DNA of 64,000 nt from Deltaproteobacteria bacterium (GTDB taxonomy: Bacteria; Desulfobacterota; Desulfobacteria; Desulfobacterales; SURF-15), in contig JAFDFZ010000003.1 of the NCBI GenBank assembly GCA_019309565.1, forward strand, positions 1 through 64,000. The letters are read 5' to 3'. Made by a program: the position numbers and the translations under genes. The number at the start of each line of letters is the position of its first letter. Within the stretch, counting starts at the first letter, position 1. The notes beneath the pieces were generated by a model. That model ran no database searches, was not told the origin of the DNA, and saw only the letters and a list, made by a program, of their open reading frames with translations. Of this stretch, positions 1 to 9,734 are shown piece by piece.

Positions 1-56
1 ACTGGGGAAGGCTGCAATCAGGAAAACTTCCCTATAAGATAGCCCCGCTTAAGTGA
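1..56 (+). CDS. DUF4160 family protein, C-terminal end only
   Basis: The reading frame starting at base 3 gives a short tail ending KLPYKIAPLK and a TGA stop at 54-56. This resembles the usual C-terminus of DUF4160 proteins (NW...G.PLKKI.PL), which are commonly encoded just upstream of DUF2442 genes, as here. The rest of the gene lies outside the window. The pair is often listed as a possible toxin-antitoxin-like module, but no function is shown for it. The call rests on about 17 residues plus the neighbouring gene, so it is tentative. Confidence 0.5.
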   Translation, partial: WGRLQSGKLPYKIAPLK

Positions 57-74
57 GAAAAGAGGAAAATAATA

Positions 75-380
75 ATGAAGCATCAGATTTATCGTGTCGT
101 TGATTTTAAAAATATTGGTTCCTTTGTTTTACGAATTAGATTTGATGATGGTCAAGAACGAGAAATAGATTTCCGGCCGGCGTTAGTCGGCGAATTGTAT
201 GGACCATTACAGGATGAAAAGTTGTTCAATCAGGTTGAGATTGATCCAGAAATTCATACGTTGGTATGGCCCAACGGGGCAGATTTTGACCCTGAAACCC
301 TCTATAATTGGCCTAAATATGCTAAAGATATAATACGATTGGCCGGGCAATCAGAACCTAAAAAATCTCAAGCCATATAA
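75..380 (+). CDS. DUF2442 domain-containing protein
   Basis: A 101-residue soluble protein. The pattern RIRFDDGQEREIDFRP, then LVWPNGADFDPETLY, is the DUF2442 signature (a beta-rich fold with a WPNGAD..PE.LY core). The start at 75 has a GAGGA-type ribosome site about 10 bases upstream. It follows the DUF4160 tail by 18 bases, so the two are probably cotranscribed. Pairs of this kind are frequent in anaerobe genomes; a toxin-antitoxin role has been suggested but cannot be tested from the sequence. No catalytic residues are evident. Confidence 0.85.
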   Translation: MKHQIYRVVDFKNIGSFVLRIRFDDGQEREIDFRPALVGELYGPLQDEKLFNQVEIDPEIHTLVWPNGADFDPETLYNWPKYAKDIIRLAGQSEPKKSQAI

Positions 381-705
381 CCTGGCTTCATGGTGGTAAT
401 AGGGCCCGGCACCATGAGGCATGCTCGTGACTCCTTATGTTGATTTATTTTTGGAAATGCGGTTGCGGGCTTTGGATAGCACGCTGTGATTGGGAACTGA
501 ACCTTTGACTGACGACCTATCATAATGATAACACCCTGCTAAAGTTCAATTTATCAATACTTTAACGTAAATCATCATTGTAATCTACTGCTGTTTAAGC
601 ATTTATACAAATATTTAAGAAAAAATTCTCTGAACTGCTTAGGTCTACGGTAGTAGCTAAAATTAGATTTGGGCAACAGCCCGTCAAGATGTGACACCAA
701 CTTTT
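381..705. other. Intergenic region between converging genes
   Basis: About 325 bases between the convergent DUF2442 gene and the oligopeptide ATPase gene. I see no conserved reading frame, RNA gene or convincing terminator hairpin with a T-run. The stretch at 535-660 is A/T rich. Confidence 0.5.
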
Positions 706-1749
706 TCAGCAGATCCAGGCCGGTTGTAAATTCAGTGACCCAGCGAAGCAACATGCAGCAGAATGCTCATCACCCACGGTTTGCGCCTTCGGTCTTTCAT
801 GCCGACATATATCCTGGGCATAGGCGCAACGAGGATGAAATCGACAACCGGAGGGAGGATCGGCCGGGTTACCGATTTCGCCTTTCAATTTAATCCGACC
901 TGAAGGATGATCCGGATCCAGTACCGGCACAGCGGACATCAAGGCTTCAGTGTATGGATGCCGAGGGTTTTTGAACAATTCTTCTGTGGGTGCGGATTCC
1001 ACAATACAGCCCAGATACATCACTGCCACACGCGTGCTGATATGTCGGACCACGGACAGATCATGCGAGATGAACAGATAGGTCAGCCCGAATTGCTTCT
1101 GAAGGTCCTCCAGCAGATTCAACACCTGTGCCTGGACGGAAACGTCAAGAGACGAGACGGGTTCGTCTGCTACGATCAACTGGGGATGAAGCGCCAGTGC
1201 GCGGGCAATGCCGATGCGTTGTCGCTGTCCGCCGGAAAATTCATGAGGGTAACGGTTCATATGTTCGCTTTTGAGCCCCACTGCCTCCAGGAGTTCACAG
1301 ACCCGCCCGGTAAGCGACCGCTGGTCTTTCACGCCGTGGACCAAAAGCGGTTCACCGATAATTTCCCTGACGGTCATGCGAGGATTCAATGAAGAGTAAG
1401 GGTCCTGGTAAATGATCTGCATATCGCGGCGTAAGGTCTTCATTTGTCGCTTTGAAATACGCGCCACATTAATTTCCAGAATCTTACGGTCCGTTGGTGT
1501 AGAGATGCGTCTGCGAAAGATGATCTCTCCGGCCGTTGGTTCGATCAGCCGCAGAATGGTTCGGCCCACCGTGGTTTTTCCGCATCCACTCTCACCGACC
1601 AGACTGTAAGTCTCCCCAGGCCGGATCTGAAGATCCACGTCGTCCACCGCTTTGATTTGCCCCATCACACGTCCTATTATGCCCCTGTGGATGGGAAAAT
1701 ATTTTTTAAGACCTCTTGCTTCCAGCAACGGCAGATCGTTTCTCAACAC
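706..1749 (-). CDS. Peptide ABC transporter ATP-binding protein (OppF/DppF type)
   Basis: A 347-residue ATPase of the oligopeptide/dipeptide/nickel importer class. Visible motifs are Walker A GESGCGKT near residue 53, Q-loop, signature [14 protein letters not shown], Walker B LIVADEP, and the oligopeptide C-terminal domain with CRFHPRC. The N-terminal insertion [15 protein letters not shown] is typical of OppF rather than OppD. It is the last gene of the minus-strand operon and its start overlaps the stop of the preceding OppD gene by 7 bases, so the two are translationally coupled. The last dozen residues (ending LNLQPAWIC) do not look conserved. Substrate cannot be deduced; peptides or a peptide-like compound fit the two hydrolases in the operon. 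Confidence 0.93.
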   Translation of the reverse strand: MLRNDLPLLEARGLKKYFPIHRGIIGRVMGQIKAVDDVDLQIRPGETYSLVGESGCGKTTVGRTILRLIEPTAGEIIFRRRISTPTDRKILEINVARISKRQMKTLRRDMQIIYQDPYSSLNPRMTVREIIGEPLLVHGVKDQRSLTGRVCELLEAVGLKSEHMNRYPHEFSGGQRQRIGIARALALHPQLIVADEPVSSLDVSVQAQVLNLLEDLQKQFGLTYLFISHDLSVVRHISTRVAVMYLGCIVESAPTEELFKNPRHPYTEALMSAVPVLDPDHPSGRIKLKGEIGNPADPPSGCRFHPRCAYAQDICRHERPKAQTVGDEHSAACCFAGSLNLQPAWIC

Positions 1750-2783
1750 GTTCTTACCTCAAGGCCACCCAATTCAAAACAGGCCACTTTGTGACCCGGC
1801 TTCAGACCGGCTAACGGAGGCATTTGTGAATGACAGGCAGTCACGGCCCACTCGCATCTTGGTGCGAACGCACAACCCGCCGGATACGAGCCGATGTCGG
1901 GGACAGCGCCTCTGATGGGGCTGAGCCGATTTTTCCGCTCCTTGCTCATGGAAGGCACTGACCTGAGCAAACCCTTAGTGTATGGATGCAGAGGCGCATT
2001 AAAGATGACCCGCACGGGGGCCGCTTCCACCACCTGACCCAAATACATCACAATTACATCGTCGGCCATATTGGCAACCACACCCAGATCGTGTGTGATG
2101 AAGAGAATTGCTGCCTGAAACGCATGGCGAAGCTCCTTCATCAAATCGAGAACCTGTGCTTGAATGGTAACATCCAGTGCGGTGGTAGGCTCGTCGGCGA
2201 TTAACAGCGACGGGTTGCAGCACAGCGCCATGGCGATCATGGCCCGCTGTCTCATACCTCCGGAAAGCTGGTGCGGATACTCGTCAATGCGGCTCTCCGG
2301 ATGGGGAATTCCAACGGCGCGTAGCAGTTCCACCGCCCTGTCTCGTGCCTCGCGGCGACCGATCTTCTGGTGCAGGATAATGGTTTCCAGAATCTGGTTG
2401 CCGATGGTATAAACCGGATTCAACGAAGTCATGGGTTCTTGAAAAATCATGGCGATTTCATTACCACGAATCTTACGCATGGTTCTGCTGAAGGGGTGCT
2501 GTTTTGCCAGATCGATGATTTTCCCGTGCTTATGATAAAGAATTTCACCGCTCTCGATCCGGCCGCCTTGAATCTGAACCAGCCCCATCACGGAAAGAGC
2601 GGTCACGGATTTTCCGCAACCGCTTTCTCCCACAAGACAGAGGGTGGATTCGGCCCTGACAATCAAGTCCACACCCCGTACGGCATGGACGACTCCTTTA
2701 TCAGTCTTAAAACCGACTTTCAGGTTCTTTATTTCCAATAGAGGAATTATCGGGCCGGTTTCTGACATGGCTGCATCAATCAT
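1743..2783 (-). CDS. Peptide ABC transporter ATP-binding protein (OppD/DppD type)
   Basis: An ATPase of about 346 residues, partner of the OppF-type protein downstream. It has Walker A GESGCGKS, signature [15 protein letters not shown], Walker [15 protein letters not shown], the switch His (FITHDLGVV), and a C-terminal oligopeptide domain with CAFAPRC. The frame is open further upstream, but that stretch lies inside the ferredoxin gene. I chose the ATG at 2783, which overlaps the ferredoxin stop codon; the ATG at 2768 (MSETG) is an alternative. It forms the importer with the DppB, DppC and solute-binding genes at the head of the operon. Confidence 0.92.
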   Translation of the reverse strand: MIDAAMSETGPIIPLLEIKNLKVGFKTDKGVVHAVRGVDLIVRAESTLCLVGESGCGKSVTALSVMGLVQIQGGRIESGEILYHKHGKIIDLAKQHPFSRTMRKIRGNEIAMIFQEPMTSLNPVYTIGNQILETIILHQKIGRREARDRAVELLRAVGIPHPESRIDEYPHQLSGGMRQRAMIAMALCCNPSLLIADEPTTALDVTIQAQVLDLMKELRHAFQAAILFITHDLGVVANMADDVIVMYLGQVVEAAPVRVIFNAPLHPYTKGLLRSVPSMSKERKNRLSPIRGAVPDIGSYPAGCAFAPRCEWAVTACHSQMPPLAGLKPGHKVACFELGGLEVRTC

Positions 2784-3060
2784 CAAGTACAGGCTTGATC
2801 TCAATACCGCTTTCGGCCAAGGTCTGACAGGCCAGAACACGACGGCCGTTGACTTCGACCCTGCATCCAGCGCAAAGACCCTGTCGGCAATAACTGTAAA
2901 AAACGATATCGTGGTCTTTTTGCTGATAGAGCTTTTTCAAAACGTCCATAACGGACGACTCGCCTTCGATTTCAATGTCATACTGCCTGAATTCCCAATT
3001 TTCACTGTTGTGAGCTGAGGGAACGGCGCAACGAACAGTCAGGGTTCTGTTCATTTTCAA
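2776..3060 (-). CDS. Short 2Fe-2S ferredoxin, FrdB/SdhB N-terminal type
   Basis: A 94-residue protein with the plant-type 2Fe-2S pattern of succinate dehydrogenase/fumarate reductase iron-sulfur subunits: CRQGLCAGC, then a fourth Cys in VLAC. Normal SdhB/FrdB proteins are about 240 residues and carry a second domain with 3Fe-4S and 4Fe-4S clusters; that domain is absent. It overlaps the flavoprotein gene upstream by 4 bases, so it probably forms a two-subunit oxidoreductase with it, passing electrons to or from the FAD. No membrane anchor subunit is nearby, so a soluble enzyme is likely. Confidence 0.88.
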   Translation of the reverse strand: MKMNRTLTVRCAVPSAHNSENWEFRQYDIEIEGESSVMDVLKKLYQQKDHDIVFYSYCRQGLCAGCRVEVNGRRVLACQTLAESGIEIKPVLDD

Positions 3061-4823
3061 CTCTCCCCTTCCATTAAGATGGCTCGGCGCAGTGCATCGT
3101 TAAAATTCAGTTTCACCGGTTCCGGGGTGATGGAAGTAGTAAGGATAGGCTCGGTGGAAACAACGGCGGTCTCGCCATCTTTCTGCACCAAAACGTTTCT
3201 TAACCAGTTCCGATTATCCATTTCCGGAAAGTCGCTCCGGCTGTGCACGCCCCGGCTCTCTTTGCGGGCCAGGGCAGAGGTGCAGAGCGCCTCTATGAGG
3301 TCCAGCAGGTTGCGGACTTCCATGGCCTCGATCCAAGCGCGATTGTGCATACGGCGTTTCGGAGCGCCGATGCGCCTCAATTCCTCTCGCCAGCTTTTAA
3401 TGCGGTTCTTGAGCGTCTCCAGTTCCATGCCATGGCGGATTGGGCCAAGCGTCCTGTAGGCGACCTTCTGAACCTCCTGTTTAATTTCAGTAGATGCAAT
3501 GGAAGATTGTCGTCCTAAGGGGGCGGTCAGTTCTTTTTCCAGAAATCTCTTTTGTCGGATGGAAGGTTCCGGGGTTTGCTCCCGGTGAATATAATCGACG
3601 GCGGATCGAGCGGCGAGAGCGCCCTGGACCAGCATCTCCGTGGTTGCGGCGGCCACCCGGTTTGCGCCGAACAACTCCCCTGAGCACTCCCCGGCGGCAA
3701 ACAACCCCGGAACACCGGTTTCGGCATTGGGCATAACCTTAAGCCCGCCTTCAAAATAATGAGCGGCCGGAGCCACTTCCACCGCATCGCCCCTGCGCAA
3801 CGTTTCGATAATCGGTGTGAAATCTTTCCCCTGGAATTTCCAGCCTCGTTTCCAGCGGGCCATACGTTCCATGCGTTTCCATAAGACTTCCGGAATATGA
3901 TGCAGTGAATAATAGACACCGCCGTGGGGCGAACCCCGGCCGGCCTTGATTTCCATCCAGCTAGCCCGGGAGAAGATCAGCTTGTTCCACTCGCTGGTCT
4001 GTGCGATATGCAGTATCTCCGGGTCTTGCCATAGGAGAAACTCGTTGCCCTGGGCGTTATACAGTTTTCCGGTAAAAAAATTGTAAAGCAATACAGTGGC
4101 CCGGTACGCAGGAGGATGGATGATAATGTTGGGGCAGAAGGTGACCATCTCCATATTGGTCAGCCGGGCACCTGCCCGGTATGCCATTGCCGCGCCATCG
4201 CCCGTCAGGTCATCACTGCCCGTGTTGAAGGCAAAGAGTTCGTGCCAGCCGCCAGTAGCCAGAATCACCGCTCTAGCTTTGAAAAAGATTATGCGTCCAT
4301 CTCGTACGTTCACTCCCACGGCGCCGCAAACCCGGCCGTCTTCGATCAAAAGGTCGGTGGCCATTGTGAACTCGAAAAACTCCACTTTCCCTTTCACAGC
4401 CCGTTTACGCAGAACACGAAGGATTTCAGCCCCACTGGTGATGACTCCCCGGCTGAAGGCGCGCTCGGGATCGATTTTCATCCCCCATTCCAGAAGCTCT
4501 CGTACACGGTTCGGCGCTTCATCCACGTAGATTTGTACCATCTTCTGATTGTTCAATTCGAAGCCCTCAACCACGATATCGTGGAAAAATCTTTCCCTGC
4601 TGTCTGAGGGATTACCGGCAAAGCCCATTTCCGACAAGCTCTTGCCGTCTAGCATAATATCCGCCCCGGCCATAACAGTGGCTCCGCCCCGGCCAAAGGG
4701 CCCTTTACTTAAAATCGTCACCCTTGCGGACCAGACAGCTCCGATAGCAGCGCGCAGACCGGCGCCAGCGCTTCCGATAATGAGAATGTCTGTTGAATAA
4801 GTCTCTGACGAATAATGCATCAT
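3057..4823 (-). CDS. FAD-binding protein, fumarate reductase/succinate dehydrogenase flavoprotein family
   Basis: A 588-residue flavoprotein. The N-terminal dinucleotide motif is ILIIGSAGAGLRAAI (residues about 13-27); further FAD signatures are ILATGG and GLFAAGECSGELFGANR near residue 380. The family includes FrdA, SdhA, AprA and L-aspartate oxidase. The substrate-binding region (TFCPNIIIHPPAYR) does not match the classic fumarate reductase pattern, so the substrate may be an unsaturated or alpha-substituted acid released by the neighbouring hydrolases. Its 3' end overlaps the small 2Fe-2S gene by 4 bases, and it lies 17 bases after the CocE-type hydrolase gene, inside the peptide-importer operon. 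The exact reaction is unknown. Confidence 0.85.
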   Translation of the reverse strand: MMHYSSETYSTDILIIGSAGAGLRAAIGAVWSARVTILSKGPFGRGGATVMAGADIMLDGKSLSEMGFAGNPSDSRERFFHDIVVEGFELNNQKMVQIYVDEAPNRVRELLEWGMKIDPERAFSRGVITSGAEILRVLRKRAVKGKVEFFEFTMATDLLIEDGRVCGAVGVNVRDGRIIFFKARAVILATGGWHELFAFNTGSDDLTGDGAAMAYRAGARLTNMEMVTFCPNIIIHPPAYRATVLLYNFFTGKLYNAQGNEFLLWQDPEILHIAQTSEWNKLIFSRASWMEIKAGRGSPHGGVYYSLHHIPEVLWKRMERMARWKRGWKFQGKDFTPIIETLRRGDAVEVAPAAHYFEGGLKVMPNAETGVPGLFAAGECSGELFGANRVAAATTEMLVQGALAARSAVDYIHREQTPEPSIRQKRFLEKELTAPLGRQSSIASTEIKQEVQKVAYRTLGPIRHGMELETLKNRIKSWREELRRIGAPKRRMHNRAWIEAMEVRNLLDLIEALCTSALARKESRGVHSRSDFPEMDNRNWLRNVLVQKDGETAVVSTEPILTTSITPEPVKLNFNDALRRAILMEGES

Positions 4824-4840
4824 GTGTAGCTTCCTTATGC

Positions 4841-6493
4841 TTAACCGGACAGGATCGACACCAGAACATGTGAGGGATGTGATGCATCCTGATAAACGCT
4901 CTGAATCGCTTTTCTTATGGTTGTGTCGCGATAGTTGTCGCCACCGGTGTTAAGGTTCCGTGAATAATAGGGCTTTGCGCTGCTTTGCAGACAGAGGTGA
5001 ATCCGGGCGCCTGCAGGCACAACGCGGGCGGTGTGACCGAGAGGTATATGGTAGTCATAGATTTCACCTGGACGTAAAAGCTGCGGACAATCGAATCCGA
5101 AACGGAACCGGCTTCTAAGACTTCCGCCGTACGTGAGAAGACGTATTCGCCCTTTTTGTGGATCCTCCCAGGCCAGCCAGGCAAACCAGTCGGTGTCCGG
5201 TGCGTCGGTCGCAGCGTATAAAGTCAATGAAATCGGTCCCACAAGACCCAAGGGCTTGTCCAGCGGCAGTGTGGCATATAAGAGGCGATCGCTCCGATCA
5301 CTGGCATCCAATCCGTGGCCGGGCACAACCGGCAAATCAGGCTCTCCGTAATCCCAGGGCTGAGGTGTGTGCTCGGCGGGATCGTAAACGTACGATGCCG
5401 CCTTTTCTAAACCAGGTACCCTCCAATCCAGAACACCCCCGGGGTGCAGATATAGCGGCTTTTTTTCAACGGATTTCGGTGGCCACGAATCATAGTTGCG
5501 CCATTTGTTTATCCCCATGATAAAGATCCGAACAGGGGGTTCATCCATCGGGCCATGCGCCGTGTCGAGCATGTAAGGATCAAGGAAGCGCTTTTCTCTT
5601 GCAAACAGATCGATCACCGCCTCGGAGCCGTAATCAATTCCGCCGTAATCGGCGCGCATATTGAGTTGGTGCGGCCACATGCCCATCAACAGCCTCTGCT
5701 CGCTGGCCGCAGGAAAGCCGCGTGCGGTCAGGAAATTTTCGATCGACACCGAACAGAAATCATCGTGCCAGCCGCCCACGTGATAAACGGGAATCCGAAT
5801 GCGGTTAAAATGACGGATAATCTCCATCTTATACCAGTATTGGTCCTCGGTTTCGTGTTGCAGCCAGGTTCTCCACCAGGGTATGGGCAGTGCAAACCTT
5901 TCTCCGATCTCCACCACCGGCAGGTGCAACAGGCAATCCGGGTCTTCCCGGATCAGTTTTTCAAAGGTGAAGACCGGCCGGCCATCTTTCAGCGAGACCT
6001 GCTGCACCCGTCTGCCGACCAAGGTACCCCAGACCAGTCGGGCTAAAGAAAAGATGCCGCCCATGTAGAAATGATGATGGTAAAGTCCTGTGGCCGGAAC
6101 TCGAGCCACGAGGGCTTTCAGGGCGGGATGACCGCCCATGGCGGCCATGTATCCGGTAAAAGCCAGATAGGAAGAACCGGAAAAGGCGACATTCCCGTTG
6201 GACCAGATTTGAGTGCTGATCCACTCCACAGTATCGTGACCGTCGGTGTCTTCATGGTTATCGTATGGATGCCAGACCCCATCCGAGTCGTAACGGCCGC
6301 GCACATCCTGGATGACAACGGCGTAGCCGTGTTCTGCCATCCATTCGGCATAGGCGACGCAGCGCTGGTCGTATTTTCCGTATGGAGTGCGCAGGACCAC
6401 CGTGGGAAAACGTCCTTGCGGACGCGGCAGATAAACATCTGAAGCCAGTCGGATTCCGTCACGGGCTGTAATGTATTCGTAAAGATGCTTCAT
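4841..6493 (-). CDS. CocE/NonD family hydrolase (X-Pro dipeptidyl-peptidase S15-like)
   Basis: A 550-residue alpha/beta hydrolase. The N-terminal half has the S15 pattern VVIQDVRGRYDSDG, the oxyanion/nucleophile region FSGSSYLAFTGYMAA (catalytic Ser in GxSY), and LLMGMWPH, which supplies the His in this family (usually GPWSH). The C-terminal jelly-roll domain holds TDAPDTDWFAWL. CocE relatives hydrolyse esters and amides; other members are X-prolyl dipeptidyl peptidases and cephalosporin acylases. No signal peptide is present, so it acts in the cytoplasm on imported substrate. It lies 3 bases after the M20-like gene and 17 bases before the flavoprotein gene. Confidence 0.9.
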   Translation of the reverse strand: MKHLYEYITARDGIRLASDVYLPRPQGRFPTVVLRTPYGKYDQRCVAYAEWMAEHGYAVVIQDVRGRYDSDGVWHPYDNHEDTDGHDTVEWISTQIWSNGNVAFSGSSYLAFTGYMAAMGGHPALKALVARVPATGLYHHHFYMGGIFSLARLVWGTLVGRRVQQVSLKDGRPVFTFEKLIREDPDCLLHLPVVEIGERFALPIPWWRTWLQHETEDQYWYKMEIIRHFNRIRIPVYHVGGWHDDFCSVSIENFLTARGFPAASEQRLLMGMWPHQLNMRADYGGIDYGSEAVIDLFAREKRFLDPYMLDTAHGPMDEPPVRIFIMGINKWRNYDSWPPKSVEKKPLYLHPGGVLDWRVPGLEKAASYVYDPAEHTPQPWDYGEPDLPVVPGHGLDASDRSDRLLYATLPLDKPLGLVGPISLTLYAATDAPDTDWFAWLAWEDPQKGRIRLLTYGGSLRSRFRFGFDCPQLLRPGEIYDYHIPLGHTARVVPAGARIHLCLQSSAKPYYSRNLNTGGDNYRDTTIRKAIQSVYQDASHPSHVLVSILSG

Positions 6494-6496
6494 ATT

Positions 6497-7693
6497 TCAA
6501 CCTAGCATATTCATAATCGCAAATCCCAGCATCCTTGCCTCTTCGATGACCTCGCGCAGGCAGACAAAGTCCTCACCCAAAATGCCGCCTCGTCCGCCGG
6601 AAGCCCCGAACATGACTGCCGGGATTTTTTTCGAGGTCAGCCCACCGGCGTCGAACGTCCCGCGAGCGTATTCAGTGGCACAGGGCTTGCCCCGGATCTG
6701 CCGGCTGGCTTCCTTTAACACCTGCACGATCGCCTCATTTTCGTCCACCAATGCCGGGAGCATCGTAACACCCTTTTCCACTTCAATTTTGTACGGTGAC
6801 AGGTCACCGATAACCTCGCGAATGTCCGTCACGATTCGGTCGGGATCGTCACCCGGCAAGAGCCTGCGGTCTAAGGTCAATTTTGCCTTACCCGGCAGGG
6901 TGTGTGGTGCAATGGGCTCGTAGACGATTTGATAAACCAACAGCCTCTGGCGCCCTAAAAGCGGATGTTCCTCTTTGGGATCCAATTTTTCCAGACGTTT
7001 CATCACTCTGAAGGCGCCGTCGATGGCGCTTAGTCCCGAATCCGGATCGCTGGAATGGGTCGGTTTTCCTTTGACGTGAATATACACATCCACTCGTCCA
7101 CGGTTGCCGAGGCTGATTTTCATATCAGTGCCGATTGCCAGCACGGCAGCTTTAGGATTTGTATCTAGCGCCGATAATATGGCATCTGTGCAGTGGTGCG
7201 AGCTGCGTCCTTCGTTGTTAACCGCGAAAAAAAGCGTACCCGAAAGGTCGATTTTGCGGTCCACCATCAATTTGAGCACGGTCAGCATGGCCGCCATGTG
7301 CGCCTTATTCTGACTGGCCCCCTGCCCGAAGATACAGGGTTCGTTATACCGTGTTCCCTGAGGTATAGCGATTTTTCCGGAAAAAGGATCGTCCATCAGA
7401 TTCGCATGCTGGGTTGGGGTATAAACCATTACCAGAAGCTTCTGGTCCGTCTCGCCGCGACCCATGCGCACGATCAACTGGTTGAGGGGGGCTTCGATAA
7501 CCTCGTAAGCACCGATACGCATCAGCTCGGGCCTGATGACCTCCTGTACGTAATGCACCAGCACCGGGTCATCCGCCTCCATCAGGGTGTTTGGGCCCAA
7601 CGGAACATGGGTGGGGATTTTAAGCAGCCGACTCAGGGTATCAATCAGATATTTTTCATCGAGGTATTGAAGTTCATCAAGCCGGTTTGACAT
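6497..7693 (-). CDS. M20 family peptidase/deacylase homologue with altered metal site
   Basis: A protein of about 398 residues with the M20/ArgE/DapE fold: an N-terminal exopeptidase region, a dimerisation domain opened by HVKGKPTHSSDP, and a C-terminal return. The usual metal ligands look changed. The HxD motif reads VMVYTPTQ, the GRGxxDxKG motif reads GQGASQNKA, and the C-terminal AHxxDE-type His reads GEDFVCLRE. The dimer-domain His (PTHSS) is kept. It may bind metal differently or be non-catalytic. I chose the ATG at 7693 because AGGAG lies 8 bases upstream; the GTG at 7702 directly abuts that site. It sits between the permease genes and the CocE-type gene. Confidence 0.8.
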   Translation of the reverse strand: MSNRLDELQYLDEKYLIDTLSRLLKIPTHVPLGPNTLMEADDPVLVHYVQEVIRPELMRIGAYEVIEAPLNQLIVRMGRGETDQKLLVMVYTPTQHANLMDDPFSGKIAIPQGTRYNEPCIFGQGASQNKAHMAAMLTVLKLMVDRKIDLSGTLFFAVNNEGRSSHHCTDAILSALDTNPKAAVLAIGTDMKISLGNRGRVDVYIHVKGKPTHSSDPDSGLSAIDGAFRVMKRLEKLDPKEEHPLLGRQRLLVYQIVYEPIAPHTLPGKAKLTLDRRLLPGDDPDRIVTDIREVIGDLSPYKIEVEKGVTMLPALVDENEAIVQVLKEASRQIRGKPCATEYARGTFDAGGLTSKKIPAVMFGASGGRGGILGEDFVCLREVIEEARMLGFAIMNMLG

Positions 7694-7733
7694 CTGGAAC
7701 ACTCCTTTTTGTAAATATCAATGTTTTGAAAGA

Positions 7734-8648
7734 TTAAACCAAGCCCTTGGTTCTCTGTTTGGGGTCAAAGGCGTCACGCAGCGCATCGCCCAGAAGATTG
7801 GCTGCCAAGACGGTGACAAAAATCATCAAGCCGGGGAAAATCATAATATGCGGCGCCATGAACATAAAAAGCCTTGATTCGTTGAGCATCATACCCCATT
7901 CCGGCGAAGGCGGCTGAATACCAAGACCGAGATAAGACAAAGCGGCCACAGCCAGAACGATCAGGCCGAGATCCAGGCTGGATAAAACCAGAATGGGTGC
8001 CATGACATTGGGCAGAATATGCCGGCGCATGATCCGGATATTTCCAGCGCCGACAGCCCTCGAGGCCTCGATGTAGACCATTTCCCGAATGCTCATGACC
8101 ATGCCGCGGATCACCCTGGCGTAATGCCCCCACCAGGTAAATGAAACGGCGATCACCACGGTGAGTAGACTGGGTGAAAAGGCAGCGGCCAGCCCCAGGG
8201 CCAGAACCAGGTAGGGAAACGAAAGAAGTGCATCGGTTATGCGCATCAGAATCATATCGATCAGACCTCCGGAGAAACCCGCCAGGCTGCCGACAACAAC
8301 GCCCATGGTTGTCAGAATCAACAGCGCCAGCAACGAGCCGCCCAATGTATTGCGCGCGCCGTAGATTACCCGGGAAAGCACATCCCTTCCAAGATTGTCC
8401 GTTCCCATGGGGTGTTCCCAGGAAGGCGGTTTAAGTTTCTCAGCTAGCACCTGATCGGTGGGGCTCCCCGGTGCAACATACGGCGCCAGTACGGCCATAA
8501 TAATCTCCAGAGTTAATACCGTCAGTCCAATCACGCCAAGCGGTTGTTTAAAAAAGCGCCTTACAGCTTGCCGCGTTGGCCCCAGGCTGCGAGGTGAACT
8601 GAGATGCTGTTCTTCTTGCTGTTTGAGTCTTCTAAAAATTCCAGGCAT
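7734..8648 (-). CDS. Peptide ABC transporter permease (DppC/OppC type)
   Basis: A 304-residue inner-membrane permease with an N-terminal cytoplasmic extension, about six membrane segments, and the binding-protein-dependent transport signature EASRAVGAGNIRIMRRHILPN. The motif GTDNLGRDVLSRVIYGARNT is the standard DppC loop after the first membrane span. It ends ILLGDALRDAFDPK, also typical. It pairs with the DppB-type permease encoded just upstream (gap 36 bases) and with the two ATPases at the end of the operon. Confidence 0.93.
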   Translation of the reverse strand: MPGIFRRLKQQEEQHLSSPRSLGPTRQAVRRFFKQPLGVIGLTVLTLEIIMAVLAPYVAPGSPTDQVLAEKLKPPSWEHPMGTDNLGRDVLSRVIYGARNTLGGSLLALLILTTMGVVVGSLAGFSGGLIDMILMRITDALLSFPYLVLALGLAAAFSPSLLTVVIAVSFTWWGHYARVIRGMVMSIREMVYIEASRAVGAGNIRIMRRHILPNVMAPILVLSSLDLGLIVLAVAALSYLGLGIQPPSPEWGMMLNESRLFMFMAPHIMIFPGLMIFVTVLAANLLGDALRDAFDPKQRTKGLV

Positions 8649-8684
8649 AGATGGTTCACCGGTCCTGATAAGAACCGTTAAAGA

Positions 8685-9617
8685 TCACTTCCGTATGCGC
8701 GGATCAATCCACATATAAACCAGATCCACCAAAAGGTTCGCTGTCACGAAAATCACGCCCATAATTAAAATGAAAGCGCGAATGATCGGCATATCCCGGT
8801 GAAAAATGCCGTCCACCGCCCATTTACCAATCCCGGGCCATGAAAATATAGTTTCCACTACCACCGCTCCGCCGAAGATGAAACCGAATTGCAGGCCGAT
8901 CATGGTCACAACCGGTACAAGGGCCGGACGGAAAATATGCTTCAGGATAACCCGATGGCGCGGCAGCCCTTTCGCATACGCGGTTGAAACATAATCGTGA
9001 GTCATGATCTCAAGCATGTTGGCCCGGATCAAGCGGGTGAGCGTAGCGGCAGGTCCCACGGCCAGAGTAAAGGCCGGCATCACCAGGTGAAGGGGTGTGC
9101 CTGAGCCGAACTGCGGCAGCCATTTCAGTTTGAACCCCAGAAAATAGATCAGAAGCAATCCTAGCCAGAACTGCGGCATGCAGATGCCAGAACTTGCGAA
9201 AAGGCGTGCTGTGCCATCGATAAACGTTCTGATATAAGTGGCGGACAGAATGCCAAGCGGCATGGCGATAACTATCGCCATAAGCAACGCGGAGGCCGTC
9301 AATGCCAGCGTGTACGGGAAGCGATCGATAAGTTCCTTTACAACGCTTTGCTTGGTGTACAGGGTCTGACCCAAACGAAGCCTCACCACATCCCCAGTCC
9401 AGCGGAGAAACTGAATGACCAAAGGATCGTTCAAACCCAACTTCTCCCGGATCTCATCCAGTTGCGCTTTGGTGGGGGTTTGGTTGCCAGCATGGGTTCG
9501 CCAGTAAATGCGAGCCTGATCGCCTGCTGCGATTTGCATGATGATAAAGGTGATCAGCAGCACGCCCAAAAGCACCGGAATCACCATTAACAGTCGTTTA
9601 AGAATGTAAAACAGCAT
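8685..9617 (-). CDS. Peptide ABC transporter permease (DppB/OppB type)
   Basis: A 310-residue permease. It opens MLFYILKRLLMVIPVLLGV, as almost all DppB proteins do, and has LIRANMLEIMTHDYVSTAYA, the coupling helix that docks on the ATPases, followed by KGLPRHRVILKH. The C-terminus VDLVYMWIDPRIR is the DppB hallmark. It follows the solute-binding protein gene after 117 bases and precedes the DppC gene. It forms the trans-membrane channel of the importer. Confidence 0.93.
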   Translation of the reverse strand: MLFYILKRLLMVIPVLLGVLLITFIIMQIAAGDQARIYWRTHAGNQTPTKAQLDEIREKLGLNDPLVIQFLRWTGDVVRLRLGQTLYTKQSVVKELIDRFPYTLALTASALLMAIVIAMPLGILSATYIRTFIDGTARLFASSGICMPQFWLGLLLIYFLGFKLKWLPQFGSGTPLHLVMPAFTLAVGPAATLTRLIRANMLEIMTHDYVSTAYAKGLPRHRVILKHIFRPALVPVVTMIGLQFGFIFGGAVVVETIFSWPGIGKWAVDGIFHRDMPIIRAFILIMGVIFVTANLLVDLVYMWIDPRIRK

Positions 9618-9734
9618 GGCCCAATATAATAAAGCTCATTCTGGTTATCTTCAGGGGTACTGGAACCCGGATTTACCCACCGGGCCATCCGGTTTCCTGC
9701 AGCACAAAAACAAGCATAATAGTACCAATTTCGA

